Source: Ophioderma brevispina | Lineage: Eukaryota > Echinodermata > Ophiuroidea > Amphilepidida > Ophiodermatidae | Length of the DNA stretch: 64,000 nucleotides | Assembly (NCBI GenBank): GCA_023653785.1 | Contig: JAMKCH010022367.1 | Location: 1 to 64,000, forward strand | Direction of reading: 5' to 3' | Part shown: positions 44,419 to 58,292 of the stretch, piece by piece | Numbering within the stretch: position 1 is the stretch's first letter | Layout: each line of letters begins with the position of its first letter | Position numbers and translations under genes: made by a program | Notes under the pieces: generated by a model | Databases searched by the model: none | Seen by the model: the letters and a program-made list of their open reading frames with translations, nothing else | What the model was told of the DNA's origin: nothing

Positions 44419-45644
44419 AGTTAACAACACATCTATTTCAAGGTGGGACCACAGCTAAAATGAGTTTGGTTTTTTTTGCATTATTGGCAGGCCAAATGTA
44501 AACAAGATATTAACTATTGTTTCTAGTGTTATTAAGCAAAATTAAACCACTTGTTCAAAACGCACATTATCTATTCCCGACCCACTAGTTACATCAAGTG
44601 CTGTGTTGCCTTATGGCAAATTGTTTCTTTTAATTTATTATTTTTGGTTTTGTAATTTTGAAATCATTTGCACAGGATGTAACGAGTAGAATAGGTACTC
44701 CAAATTAGTTGTCAAAAGTGTGTCGCTGTTGATATTTGGAGAAAAAGGTATTGTTTTTAATCTCTGTCATGTATCTATCATGTCATGAGGCTCAGGCAGA
44801 GTTTTTTACTGAAAATATTGCTGTCGCCCGAGTGATATGTGATGGTCACTGTGTCATTGGTCAAAGTAAAAGATTATTCTTAAAAAAATAAGCATCAGTT
44901 ATATACAGATATTATAAGTAGATTCTATTAGCCACGGCGCCATTGATGCTCTATTACTAGTACCCAGCACTGCTGTCAACCTCTTGGATTCTCATGGACA
45001 CGAACAAAATTAGTCCTTAAAACCAAAGATCTAGCTCCTGTTGATTATCAAAATGACACGACGACGTATATACTACATCTCCAAAAAAGTACGCCCCATT
45101 TGTTTTTTAAAAAGTGTTGTTTGTACATTATATACTATACCAATGATTCAAATCACATCTGAATTGAACAAGCAGAAACGTTGTCGTATTTTTAATAGTA
45201 TTTTCTGTCATTACAACATATTCCCCATATTACGGCCGATTGGGATAGCATGCACGTTCAAATATAGATCTGGTATTCTTTTCTACACTGTTCAAAATAA
45301 ACTTGTAAAAAAACAGCATTTTGACAGGCACTGGGACTCACTACATGCAGAACGTAAAAACTGTAGCCGTCAAAATACGAAACCATTGCATGGAACGTAA
45401 AATACGGCGTAAAATCTCAACCTCAACGTTATTGTTGGTTTGTTTGACTTGCTTAAACAAATTAAGATTAAAACGTTTATAATCACAACCTGCTGCCAAA
45501 TTTTAACGTTGGTAGCTATGTCATCATACAAACGTTGTATTCCGTTACCACTTGTTTAAACAAATTTATTTTCAGGCAAACAATTGAGAAACTAGAATTT
45601 CGCGGTTCTCGGCTTTCGCGCTCGCTATATTCAAAGAATATAAC
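44419..45644. other. Intronic stretch, nothing supported
   Basis: An open frame at 45041-45400 (+, 119 residues, basic) has no domain and no splice context; no feature is claimed. Confidence 0.5.
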
Positions 45645-46031
45645 TTGTGGGCCGCCTGACCTTTGACCCTGGCACGTGACCTTGATCTCATCAACATATG
45701 AGGGCATTGCATGGTGCACCTATGACAAAAGTTTGGTTCCAATTGAACTCAATTTTCAAATTAGATCAATTTTACATTTAAGCCCATTTTTCACTTGACC
45801 TCACATGACCTTTTGCCCTTTCACATGACCTTTGTCCTCATCAACATATGAGGACTCGCATGGTGCACCTATGACTTAAGCTTGGTTCCAATTGAAGTTA
45901 AACTTTTCAATTGAGGTCAATTTAAAACAAACTTAACAATTTGTGACACACACATCCACACACACATCCACACATACACACGCACCACGGATGGCTAAGT
46001 GGTCCTGCCAGCTATAGCTGGCGGCCCACAA
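45645..46031. repeat. Interspersed element with 'TTGTGGGCCGCC' inverted ends and two internal repeats
   Basis: Left tip TTGTGGGCCGCC, right tip GGCGGCCCACAA. Inside, two units of about 165 bases share ATGACCTT-, CTCATCAACATATGAGG, GCATGGTGCACCTATGAC and TTGGTTCCAATTGAA. A (CA)n tract lies at about 45949-45982. Noncoding. Confidence 0.75.
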
Positions 46032-47439
46032 AAAGGCTAAACAAGGAACGGAAGAAATAAAGATTTAAAACAGTTTATACGCTTTGTTTTATATGGTAAT
46101 GTACACATTCTAATGTCCACCAATTACTTAATCATCTCATGAATAACTTTAATAATAACCTTACTAGATTCGATCCTGGGCCTTACGATTAACAGGCCTA
46201 AACATTATCCATACCTACATGACTTTACTGTAGTAAATTCTACAATCAAATATATATGTGTGTGTGTATTACTTTTTTAAAATTAAACTAAATATAATAC
46301 AAAAAGAGGAAAAGATTTTTTAAACTATTTTTTAAAAAGGATAGCGAAAATAAGATTTTGCATTTCTTAACTGACGTTACTTCCGACGTTATTTAACCAT
46401 TTTTATAGGTAAAAAAATTTTCATAGTTCGTATTCTTACCTTAAAACAATAGTTACACAAGAACGTAATGTAACGGAAATATAATAACTGTCAGCGTAAA
46501 AATACTTCTTTTCAAAATGTGTGGGTAATTATTTTTATATCCACTGTTTTTTAATTTCATGTTCCGCTCCAAAGGTAATTTTATGTTAGGTGGATAGGTA
46601 ATAAAGCGTGAAATCATTGAATACTTGGGGTTTACCTCATTTGAAAGGTTAAAGTCGGTAAAATTAGGAACATTTTTAACAGTGTACTGTTGCCTTATAA
46701 CATTGAAACATTCTCGGTAGGAGTGTTTACAACCAAGCAGTGCATATTTAGTGAAATTTGTAGACTTTAAAAATTCCGAACAAGCCGGACAAACACTCCA
46801 TTCTTATGTAATACAGAGATGATTTTATCGAGTACCCCCAGATGGCCATCAATTATGATGCCTATCTGATGTACAGGCACAATCCCTAGTAGAGCGATGA
46901 TGGTGTAACCCACACGGACATCAGGAGATGGAAGGTTGTCTCAGGATTTTTCCCACAGTGGGGACAGCATCCTCCACCTCTCTTTGTCGTGTCAAAACAG
47001 TGTAGGTTCCATGGTGCTGTGACTACATTCTCTCTCCTTCCTTTATCTCCTTCATTGAGGTAAGTAGGACCCTAGGTATTGAAGTCAGCCTAACTATGAT
47101 GAAATATTACCTGCTGCCTTGTAGGTTGGTTCGTGTTTGCGTAGTCCCTGACAGAAAAGGCACCTGCTGCCTTGTAGATTGTCACCGTGATAGTAAAAGG
47201 CTAAGGGGTCTTCCCCAACAGAAAAGAGTGTTGGAGACCTGGCGAATCCCGGTTACTATTTAGCTAATTGACAAGAATTGTTTACAACGTAGCACGAGAA
47301 TTAAAGCCCCTGATTCTAAGTCTGTGCCCCCTGAGTCAACGTTGGTCTCTACCAATACGGATGATGGGTTGGTCCTAAAGCCTACTGGACGGTCCAACCC
47401 CGATATTGAAAAAAGATGCACGGACAACTCTGTTTGAGG
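46032..47439. other. Intronic stretch, weak LINE-tail trace
   Basis: On the minus strand near 46980-46930 one frame reads CCPHCGKNPETTFHLL, like the Cys/His end of some LINE proteins, but without further context. Nothing else is supported. Confidence 0.35.
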
Positions 47440-49471
47440 TAAAAGTTGCTTTCATAATAAGCACAAATAACGTCCAGACACTATCAACAACAGGCAAGAA
47501 AGAAGAATATTAACTCGTACATGAAGCACACTGTATGATATTGATTTCATCTCATTTATACAAGAACACAGCATTGTGCACAGTGATCCTCTACTACATA
47601 ATATCTATATACACTTATTATATACAGCCTCTGCCTGAAAGAACAAGAAAAATGCAGCTACAGGAGGTGTGGGGTTTCTTTTATTACCAAAGGCTCCCAA
47701 TTCATGTACTAACCTTGTCAACTGTAATAAGCGCATCATGGGTAATCCCGAAACAACAGTCATTTGCTGCTACAGGCATCACAACGATCATCCAGACGAA
47801 ACTGTCTCTCACTTTTACCATTAGCTACCCACTGCCACCAGTGCAGTTCTAGTCCGTAATCTGTACACCCCTTGAGATTACAAAGCTAAGCTTGGCCCTG
47901 AAGACGAGCTGTTCACTTGCAACAACGAGTCTAACAGAATTAGAATGTACATGAAGGACTTCATGAAACAATTTAACCTTTTTGCCACTAACACAAGATT
48001 CCAAAATCAAGCAAGTAGACTGTGGACATACCGTGGATTAACAGCACTAAGAACTCAAGACTCTACAACACTTTTGAAGCTGTTAAGTCTGATCATAGAA
48101 TTGTCTCTTGCAGGAGCCGGATAAGTTATCGTCAGAGTAAACCTCCTCTCAGAGATCCCATGAAAACAATTGACTGGAGGAAGGTAGTGGAAGATACAAA
48201 GTTTTGTGAGCAGTATACTGTAGCAGTACATAACAGGTTCAACGCACTTGTTGATGAGCTGGAAGTCAAGAACTCCAGCCCAGTATGAATGCCCTCCTTC
48301 AGCCAAAAGAAAATGCATTGGAGATGCTACCCAGGAGAAAAAAAAAGACTACTGCCTTTGCCATCCAGATGTCTCTATTCCATGGTCAACTGTTAGATTT
48401 TGGTAACAACACCTACATGGGAAAAAACCAGCCTATCTTTTCAACATCGTTCCATACTCCTACCAAGAAAATCGACCTTCCAACTACCCCGAAACTACAT
48501 AGGAATCGTACTGTCACCACTGGCCTCTAAGATCTACACTCAATGCTGCTCAACAGCATCACTCCTCACATAGATATCCCATTCTTAGGCGGAACCAGAA
48601 TGGTTTTCGCAAAGGCAGATCAACACTTCAGATACTTGCCCTCAGAAGGATGGTAGAAGCGTTGAGAATTTCCAAGAGAAAAGCTTCAAATGTGTTTGCA
48701 GACTTCGACAAGGCTTTTGAAAGGTCAAAAAGGATGCCATGCTGCATATTCTCACCAACTACGTTGCCCAGATGAGACTTTCAATTGCCATCATGTATGA
48801 GTACCCATCTAGCTTGGTGAAGACCATGGATGGGCCCACAAGGAGTTCCTAACAACTACTGGAATCCTGCAAGAAGATACTCTTGCTCCATATCTCTTTG
48901 TAATCGTGGTTTTGTACATCCTCAGACAAGTCTTGACATCATGAACGACAATGGACTCACCATCAAACCCAAGCGTTCTAGACGTCACCAAACTCAGCAT
49001 CTCACCGACCTTGACTACGCAAATGATTTAGCTCTAACAGCTGATCTGATATGTGGTGCACAAGATCTACTAACATCAATTGAGAATGCTGCAGACAAAG
49101 TCGCCTACATCTAAATACCAAGAAGAACGGATATATGACCGTCATTGAGGTAGATAATCATCACCCTATCTGTCACTTCAGACGTTACCCAACTCAAAGA
49201 GGTCAGGAGCTTCAAGTATATACCTAGGGTCCTATGTTGCCGACCGCAAGAAAGACTGTAACGCAAATGGCAAGCCTTGGAATGCATGCAATGAACTACA
49301 CGACTTATGGCAATCTGGTATCTTCAATTCAACCAAGCCAACCAAGAGAGTATCATGTTATATGGATCTGAGACCTGGACCATGAAGAAAGAGCTACAGG
49401 ATAGACTGGGTGGCACCTACACCAGGCTTCTTATGCGAGTTGAAAACATATCTTGGCGTGAGCACATGTAA
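47440..49471 (+). mobile_element. LINE (RTE/CR1-like) with endonuclease and reverse-transcriptase remnants
   Basis: Order on the + strand: NNVQTLSTTGKKEE (about 47465-47505, endonuclease start); GVGFLLLPKA (about 47670) and GNPETTVICCY (about 47740-47775); AKLGPEDELFTCNNESNR (about 47886-47940); KSDHRIVSCRSRISYR (about 48085-48135, endonuclease S-D-H), then DWRKVVEDT; NQNGFRKGRSTLQILALRRM (about 48595-48650); FADFDKAFE (about 48694-48720, catalytic motif A); DYANDLALT (about 49010-49038), where the expected Y-A-D-D has Asn for the first Asp; then a decayed YGSETWTMKKELQDRLD-type segment to about 49471. At least six frame changes. It ends where the TA-flanked element at 49482 begins. Dead copy. 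Confidence 0.85.
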
Positions 49472-49481
49472 ATCCCTAGTA

Positions 49482-50301
49482 CCGTAAAACGGGGTGACTG
49501 AGAACAGCAAGGTGACTTTGAAAATTTGGGAATGGCCCAACTGCCTAGCTATTTTCTTACTTATCTTTAATGACAATTTTCTTTTTCTTGGTGAATATGA
49601 AGTAGATACTATAATCATTGTTACAGGGTTACCCTTCTCTAGGTGTTGCCTGTACTTTTTTACAGCCCTAAACAGTTGTTGCCAAATTTACTATGATTTC
49701 CATACGTGGTAAAAATCTTAATGGTTACCATGGTAATACTGGGCCAATCAGATAAATGTTTACATGTTTGGATTAGGCATATCATAGATTACAATCAGCA
49801 GTAGGAGGAACTTCTTACTTTTCTTTCTTTTTGAGTTGGTTGACAAAAAGGATGGGGTTACTTTGAACACGCAAATTCCTAATAACGGCATGACTCAAGT
49901 TGGGTACCCAGTCTTCACCTTCAGTTGTAGATGATAGTTTTTCCAAGTCGGGGCAATGGACTTTTACATACCACCGCATTTTGAAGGTTAACAGTGCTAA
50001 AGTGATTTTTGTAACCCCTCCACACTTACTCTACCACCATGCAATCTATGTCTGTTTGTTGTAATTGTTTCTAAAAAGTCCCCAAAATGTTCAAAGCAGC
50101 CCCAATTGGGGGTAGGGTTTGATTAACAACAAAAATGAGATGCTGTTCAAAAAATATATACATAGCATGTAAATAGTCCCTTTAAAATATATCATGGGAA
50201 AGGCCATACACCAGGAGGTGTTTTTGCAAAATATCAGACCTTTGTGTCTATCTTGTATGGGAAATTTAAGCAAAAACTGTTCAAAGTCACCCGGTTTACG
50301 G
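49482..50301. mobile_element. TA-flanked inverted-repeat element (Tc1/mariner-type MITE)
   Basis: Left end CCGTAAAACGGGGTGACT, right end (reverse complement) CCGTAAACCGGGTGACTTTG. TA lies on both sides (49480-49481, 50302-50303). It is 820 bp with no transposase frame. TA target use and tip style fit Tc1/mariner-like elements. Confidence 0.8.
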
Positions 50302-50303
50302 TA

Positions 50304-50939
50304 TCAAATAGCAGACAATTTGTCATAAGTGTCAATATTTTGACTTATCTCCGGATTTAAGTGTAAAGCCGATTTTCAAGAATTGTAGTACTACTCTTGT
50401 ACATCTGGTACAGTCAATCTAATGTTTTATAGAAATTAATGGTGGTCGCAAAGCAGAAATATGTCAGATATATTTCAGTTGGTGTAATTTCAAGTGAATA
50501 ACTAAAATTATGCAGGGCAAACGCCACAAAACTCACTTAAATACCAATATTCTATGGAAATTCTGGTAAATTTGGGTATGTTTTTTTCACATTTAAAACC
50601 CTTATAGAGGAAATATAACAATATCACGCAAAAGTACAAGCTAAATTCACCACCAATGACCCAATTTTCAAAATATGTTGACCAGATTTTGTTTTCATGA
50701 GAAGCACTAACTATATGGGTACATTGAAATGACTACCACGACAAGGCTCTATTTCGTATGGCTAATATTGGGAAAATTGATATGAAATAACAGGAGAAAA
50801 TTGCCTCAGATTTCCTGTCCAAATGTCATTTTAAGCAATAATAGCACAATGTTTTGAAGAGCGCACCCAGTTTTCAAAACAATTGAGATTTTTGCAGAGT
50901 TGCAATTGTAATTGGCTAGTATACTATACCTGTGAATGA
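50304..50939. other. Intronic stretch, nothing supported
   Basis: AT-rich; no open frame of note. Confidence 0.55.
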
Positions 50940-51739
50940 TATATAGTATGGTGCCTTATCGTTATGTTTTGGGATTTGTCGGCTATTTTGCTACATTTTG
51001 ATTTTTTGTCTTTTTTGGGTAGTATTGACACCTAGGAACTCAAATTTGGTTGTTCCCATTTTTTTCGACCAGCCGTTTGCCAGCCATCTTGGATTTCAAA
51101 ATGGCCGCTATTTTCAATATATTTTCCCTTATATCTTCGTTTGTGGGCGGCATAGAAAGGTAAAATTGGTCTCTATACCCATGTTTGTGATACTAAGGTT
51201 TCTATAGAAACTATTATTTAAGTTGCAACTAATTTCTTTTGGCGGCCATCTTGAATTCAAAATGGCCGACATGTTGAATAAACTTTGACCTGTATCTTTA
51301 CTTTTGAATAACATACTGGGCTAAATACGCTGACAATACCCATGTTTGAGATAATGAGGTTTCCATATTAACCCTAATTTAAGTTGCAACTAATTTCGTT
51401 TGGTGGCCATCTTGAAATCAATATGGCCGACATGTTTAATATACTTCGCCCTGTATCTTGACATGTAAATAACATAAAGGCCTAAAAAATTTTTTGTCTT
51501 TTGGGGTAGTATTGACACCTAGAAAATTGAATTTGACTGTTCCCATTTTTTCGACAGCTGTTTGGCACGCCATCTTGAATTTCCAAAATGGCTGATATTG
51601 TCAAAACATTACTCACAATCTCGGCTACTGTACGAGCTACATAGGAAGCTAAAAAGATAGTTATACCACGTATGTTTTTTAAAGTCTGATTGCTACAATC
51701 TGGGTCTACCAATCTTGGAAAAAATAGTTGGAACACTCA

Positions 51740-54599
51740 CCACAATTTGCTACATTGTTAAACCTGAGGACCAGAGTAAGAGCCAATATTCCAATTCAAC
51801 TTACCTTCCCCAACACCTTCGATCCCAATGGGTTGGGAAAATTGGAAGACTTATGATGAGGATACCCAAATTTCTAAATTGGTGTGGGAAGACGGGCAAC
51901 AGTTTCCTGAGAATTGTTTCAAATTTGTTCAACATGATGTTCAAAATTGTTGCTTATTTGTTAGACCCAATATGAATTTCAAAACAGGCGCCATTATCAT
52001 GTCAGCATTTTCCCTTGATGTTTGGCTGGAGCTACCCAAAGAAAACACAAAATATGGCCCAATACCCATTATATTTGTGATACCATTTTCAAAAATTGTA
52101 CTTTTCAGTTGTAGCTAATGTGTTTGATGACCATACATGCATGTAACCATAAAGTAAAGGGAGACCAAGACCTGGTGTACACAGGAACGAAATGCCCCAT
52201 CTATCTTTTGAACTGCTAGGGCCAGATTGCCTGCACCTCTCTACAGCGAGTTGACTCAAAGAAAAATGTAAGCGAAGAAACGATTTACAGATTAAAGGGA
52301 AGGAAGTCATGAGAATGAATTGGTTGTGGTCAACCGAGCAAAGTTGTGAGTTCGATGTGACTTCAGAGATCGTAATACAACTTAAATAACAAAAGTGGAT
52401 GAAATACGTGACCACCCAACATACATTCTAGTTTAGAAGATAGAATGGTCCTGAAAAGGATCTTTATTGAGGTGTTGGAGTAGTATGGGCCAGGGTGCAC
52501 TTCTGCAGGTGCAATGCCTGAGAGAACAGGTAGAAACTCAGATGGAGTGGGACAAAGGCAGCCAGTAATGGGTTTAATGTCTCGTTGAGTACTGTGTCCA
52601 TTTTCTGGTGTGAACGCTATTGCATCATGCTGGGGGGCGGCATATTCAGAAGCACTGTAGACCAGAACCAGGGCGGGTTGTGCGTAGAGTGGATGGGCTA
52701 TAGCACAGGAGGTTAGGGGCGAAGTAAAAGAAAAAACCTGTTTCTCGTCCCCGTCCCGCTTCCTTTTTTGAGGCCGCCCCGATTTTTTATTTTCAAAAAA
52801 ACTGAAAAAAAATATGAATAAAAAACGAAATCCATCAGGAACAATGACTATTCTGTTTCAAAAGACTGATGACTGCCGAAAATTTTTGCGCCTCCCGAAA
52901 TGCAATTCTTGCTCTTAAGTCCCTCCTAATCATTTTTTCCCGACTTTGAATTCAGTCATGAATCATCCAAAAAGTAACATACTTTTACTAAAATGAACAT
53001 CCCCATGTTTTAATGCAGATTAAGCAGTTAAATGGCCAAACGCCCTGGTAATCTTACAAACGCTAGTGATGCTATGGGCGCTGCCTGTTTTTGTAGATCC
53101 CTCTTCTATGCAGCACCATCCAGCAATAGTACGATGTCGTGATTTTGGCGTTTTTTAGTCCAGATAAAAGTGAAAAAAAATGATGGTTACAGTCAAAATA
53201 TCGACGACAGAAATAGATTGAAAAAAAAAAACAAATAATTCGGCAGGAAAGTCCAGGGGTTCCCTAGAATTGACCAATAAATTCCTGAAATTTTATACAA
53301 ATAACCCCACCTTTGAATGATATTTTTTCACTTAAAATTGGCAAGAAACTACAAATCGGAATCACATAAAGTTGATTAAAACACCCGAACTTTATCCCGA
53401 CAAACTTTCACTGATACCAGAATTTGATTTTGCTGTTTCCATTGATAGCCCTATTAAGTAGGTATCAAGTGCCCGTTTATTATTGTGTAAAGAGAGGGAC
53501 TGTTTTGTGATTCGCAATCGCGGCAGTATTATTCAAACAACACAAAGCAGGGGGGACAGGAATCATCAACAGTTGTCTGTATTAAATATATTTAACACTT
53601 TTTCTATTTAATTCTTTTCTGAATTCAAATTTGGGAGCTATTTAAGTTTATTACATCATAAATTTATTATGTTTTCTATACATGCAGTTGAAGCAGTAAA
53701 TGAGTAGTTAATGAAAAAGTTGGATGATAGCCTCCTCGAAGTCATCAAAAGGCATCACTATCATGGAAAAGATATGCAAACTTATATGATTTTACTCTCA
53801 ATATATTTCTTGTCTCTATTAAGTAAAATACTGAAAGGCTAATAGATAGATTCATTGCCTCTGATAAGACTCTCGCGTGACCACCTAACTGCCCGATATG
53901 GAACTTTGTTCAGGTTTGGATCCAACACAGTCCACATTAGTTTCAGTTGCTTCCAGCAGGCAGACTGGCCTATGGACTTCAAGGAACTGAAAAAAAATGC
54001 CTCTCTTGATGCCTTCCCATGTTGACAACATTGCCTTGATGCCCTTTTACAATGCTGAATTGCCGTCATGCCCTTGCAATTTGAAGGCATGTTTTTTATT
54101 GGCCCTTTAAAACTGCCTTCTTGCCCCCCCACGGTCCTTATTTGCCCCCTGGAGTACTCGCACCACATCAATGCATGATACATAATAGTTGGCACGATGT
54201 TAATAAATGGACTGGCGGAGAAGGTAGAGTGAGTCATTCGTCAGTTTATTATGTTGACGACGATTATGATTTTTTAGAGAATTTGCATATGAAACTCTTG
54301 TTCCAATTGAAGAGAGTGCTTCAGTTTGATACTTTTATAAGAAGGTATTCTAACAACTCTCTAAAACATTAAGATTTGTGCTAAAACATGGTGCAAACAC
54401 TACTAAAACATTGTAAAATGTGCGGTTCTTGTGTGACCTTTTTGTCTCTGTTAGTTTTGCACTCAATCAGGTGTGATAAGGTTAACACCTGGAGTTGACG
54501 AAAAATCTTGAATGGCGGCATCTTGAATAAAAATCAAAAAATAAAAACCCCTCATCCTCCTTTTTTTCAAAACACCGGAAGAGAAACATGTTTTTTTTT
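51740..54599. other. Interior of the foldback structure, left part
   Basis: 51740-52118 continues loosely the left-arm sequence (ACCCATTATATTTGTGATACC). Beyond that I see no confident gene. Near 53878-53960 the minus strand reads PYRAVRW, faintly like a hAT transposase motif, too weak to call. Repeated 'TTGATGCC' words lie at about 54006-54070. Confidence 0.4.
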
Positions 54600-55790
54600 T
54601 TTTACTTGGCCTTATCCGTGAACGATACCCTTTGCAAAAATGACTCGAGGCTGCTGCCGATAAGTAAGCTGCGATCTAGCTTCACTTCAAGATAAGTTGG
54701 TTGTAGGAGTTGGCTGAGGCGGTTCCATTGAGGTTGATTGAAGTGGCGATGAGCCTCTTGGTGTTGAGGTGGAAGCCAGTAGTAGCGTTGGGGATTGGTA
54801 TATATCAGCTTGAATCTCCGGGTCTTGAGATATGCTGCCAATAGGGGCCATATCTGCAGTAAGTGTACTTATCCTACTTCAGTCCAGCTTCTGCCGAGTG
54901 AAGAAGGGCAAGATCGTCGGCTTAGCCATATTGTCTAGATGTTGTTTAAAGTAAATCACTGATATACAAATTGAACTGCATGGGAGCCAGTACTGATCCT
55001 TGTGGGACTCCGTTCCTTCGGGCGACCGCCGTTGGATGCTATGACATCACTGGTCTTAAGAACAAGATACGGTTTTGCAAGCATGTTGCATATCAGAATG
55101 GTTACAAGGTGATGATATGGGATGGTCCTGACCTGAGAAGCTTGCAGTGTCATCCAGGCCCTGGTGAACACCGGTGTCATATGCTGCAGTAAGGTCCACC
55201 AAGATGAGCCTGCCTCTTACGACGCTTCTTCAAAGCTCTCTCAAATAATATAATTGTGAGTTTTACAATCTGATGCACAGAGGTCCAGCCACGCTGAAAT
55301 CCTGCGTGTTCGTAAGGCAGATGGGATTCGACGATGGACTCCAGCCGGGCCAGGATTCGCCCCTTCAGGAGTTTGAGAAAGCAGAAGAAACACGCAGTAG
55401 TGATTTGATTTTGGGCGGTAGTGCTTGGGGTTGTCAACAGGCTTGGATTGTCAACACGGTTTGGGGCGTTTGCATGATGGTATATAGCCCCTCCTCTCCA
55501 TGTCTTTGGTAAGGACTGGTTTGGTAAGGCCACATGTGTAGAACTCCTGGAGCCGTTCAAGAACATCATGGGCCGCAGTGCATCACGAACTCCGAGGTAT
55601 ATTATCAGGCCCCTGGTGCCCTTTCCACTCTTAGTTGGTTGATACAGAGGGTAGCCCATCTAGTTTGAGAAGGTGTTGAAAGTGACGCCGGTCCACGCCA
55701 CGGGCTTGACGAAGTTCGTGATCTCTTTTTTAACCGAGCGAGTGTGATCCTTTTCAATGTCCTTGAACGACCATTTGCGAGGATTTTTCT
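54600..55790 (-). mobile_element. LINE reverse-transcriptase fragment
   Basis: Minus-strand order: LPKTWRGGAIYHHANAP (about 55500), LKLLKGRILARLESIVES (about 55370-55320), LPYEHAGFQRGWTSVHQIVK (about 55310-55250), ILVDLTAAYDTG (about 55207-55170, catalytic motif A), GVPQGSVLAPMQFNLYIS (about 55013-54960), then FHL...PTYLEVKLDRSLL (about 54720-54660). The YADD block is poorly preserved. Several frameshifts. It sits inside the foldback structure. Confidence 0.82.
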
Positions 55791-56720
55791 CAGCTATTGA
55801 TTGGTAGCACAGGAATTTCATTGGTTTGGGATGGGAACATTAAGAAATGTAGGGCGACATATAATCAGCATTTTGCCCACTTTGATATGTCTTTACTCAA
55901 TTGGAAATGGTAATTGTTCCTGTTTTATCAGTAAAAAGTACACAAAACTAAGTACCAACTTTAGTGAAGTGAAATGTGGAAGATCCCCAGCCTCACAAAT
56001 ATGAGTATTACCACCATTTTTTAGTCCAGTATGTTATTCACAGGTCAAGATACAGGCCAAAGTGAATTTACATATGTCGGCCATATTGAATTCAAGATGG
56101 CCGGCAAACATAATTATTTGCAACTTAAATTATAGTTTATATAGAAACCTCAGTATCACAAACATGGGTATTGCCACCATTTTTAGCACTGCATGTTTTT
56201 TCACAGTCAAGAAAAGGCCAAAGTACATTAAACATGACGGCCATATTGAATTCAAGATGGCTGCCAAACGAAATTAGTTACAACTTAAATTATGGTTTAT
56301 ATAGAAACCTCAGTATCACAAACATGGGTATTTGCCACAGGTTTTAGCACTGTATGTTATTCAGAAGTCAAGATACAGGCCAAAGTATATTAAGCATGGT
56401 GGCCATTTTGAATTCAAGATGGCCGCCAAACGAAATTAGTTACAACTTAAAATATGGTTTCTATAGAAACCTTAGTATTACAAACATGGGTATAGAGACC
56501 AATTTTACCTTTCTATGTCACCCACAAACGGAGATATGAGGGAAAATATATTGAAAGTAGCGGCCATTTTGAAATCCAAGATGGCTGGCAAACGCCTGGT
56601 CGAAAAAAATGGGAACAACCAAATTCGTGTTCCTTGACCTCAGTTTTACCTAAAAAAGACAAAAAATCAAAATGTAGCAAAAAATCCATTAAATAACACA
56701 AGGACCCATACTATATACCT

Positions 56721-58292
56721 GTAAATTCCCTATTTGTCGCAAAAAAAGGATTTTTTAAATTGATATATAATAATTAATATCGCGAATCCCCGATAATAAT
56801 TCAACGGCTGCTGGAAACATCCTTGCAATATGAAATATCCGGGAAATAGCGCCATGTACATGTACAAATCTCCTGCGAATTGCAGCGCGGTACATCACTA
56901 TAAATTCGGTTTACCACATTTATTAACACACAGTACTGTCCTATGGACAAATTTAGTGGACATTTTTGTGCGTCTCATATCCAAACGTCTAGGCGGTCTA
57001 GACCGATTCAACTCAAAGTTTGTAATCACACGTCTTTGGTGATATTCGTCCGCGTGAGGACGAAGACATCATAGGAAAAATCGGACCCGTACATCGGGTC
57101 ACCCACCTTTCATATGCCTTTTGGAAGCTTATGCGCAGCAATATTAAACCATGTCAAGTAAATTTTTGATTCTTTTTTTAAATGAAAACCAAAACGAGAC
57201 TGGACTAATCTCTTGTCTTGTAATTCAACTCGTTCGGGCAGAAGAAAGAACTTCATTTACTTATAGTAGATTCAACCCATGGGTCACAATCTAGATACTT
57301 TCCGAAGGTATGGGCATTGATCTGAGGGTGTGTGCAGTGGGTGGGAAATTAAAATTCCACGGCTAATTTATTGAAAACATGAGTCCGATCGTAGAGAGAA
57401 TGAGATTGGGTAATCAATTCTAAGGCAATGAAAGCATTCAATGTTCAACTTCAAAAACACATTTGTAACATTGTATTGCTTAGTGGTTATTCATTTTGTA
57501 AACAGGCGGGTGAATGTTACTGACTTTTGAGCGCCCCCCCGTGTTTTGGATACCAAAGGAACACAAAGTCTTTGTACTCTCTGTAAAATGATGTCCAAAA
57601 TGATAAAGGCCAGATTATCTTGTTCGTTCATGAAACAGGTGAATCGGGCCAGATATTTTCTTTTCTACCTCCTCTCCCAAGTAACTCGACGCTTGTCCAA
57701 AACTTTCCTTGGTGACACGAGGGAGCCTGAATTCTAATATTAGTTCACATTCACATTATAACATTGGGCAGTCAATTCGCGTGTTTCTATTGAAGCAAAA
57801 AATCGATTAAAAGCCGGTATATGCCGGTTTGGGGATTACAATTGCCCAGTAGAAACAGACGTCGTACGGCATTTGCCCGCTTACACTGGCTGAATTTTCC
57901 CCGGTATTTCAGCGGTATATGTCCTTTAAAAACTAGGATAAAGCTGTAGGAAAAAGTACACCTATCGAATGTGTGTCCTCAGCTTTGCTCAGTATAACCC
58001 CTCAGACACACAAGGACAGACATAGGATTGCATAGCAGCATGTTTTGTTGACATCATTTTACTGTTTACTTTTATTTGACAGGAGTAGCACCATTCGAAT
58101 ACAAAGACTGTAATTACTGGACAATAATGTTATGTAACAAGATTTGGCCACTGAATTGAGAGATGGTCACTCATGCCATTTCACAGCTTATGAATAGCTT
58201 TATCAACAACCCTCAACAATGGGCATGATTGGCAGTGCTAGCTGTTTGTTTATGTGATGCACCATGATATTTACAATGCACAAAACCCCTTT
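56721..58292. other. Intronic stretch, nothing supported
   Basis: Short open frames (56830-57042, 57546-57737) lack domains and splice context. Confidence 0.5.

Larger units (their letters stand above)
50940..56720. mobile_element. Foldback-like element with repeated palindromic arms, about 5.8 kb
   Basis: The left arm starts ATATAGTATGGTGCC, runs through TGCTACATTTTGATTTTTTG, and has four subrepeats spaced about 160 bases. Each carries GGCCATCTTGAATTCAAAATGG-like near-palindromes (about 51081, 51241, 51400, 51568). The right arm is the reverse complement: four near-palindromes at about 56076, 56236, 56397 and 56558, then CAAAAAATCAAAATGTAGCA and CCATACTATAT. Subrepeats also share TACCCATGTTTGTGATACT. 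The interior carries a LINE fragment (54600-55790) but no recognised transposase. Confidence 0.75.

Noticed and set aside
45041..45400. 119-residue basic open frame
   Set aside because: Inside the large intron of gene 2, without codon pattern, domain or splice sites that could be recognised.
53839..54237. Minus-strand frame with PYRAVRW, faintly like a hAT transposase
   Set aside because: A single short motif without the flanking catalytic or dimerisation regions is not enough.
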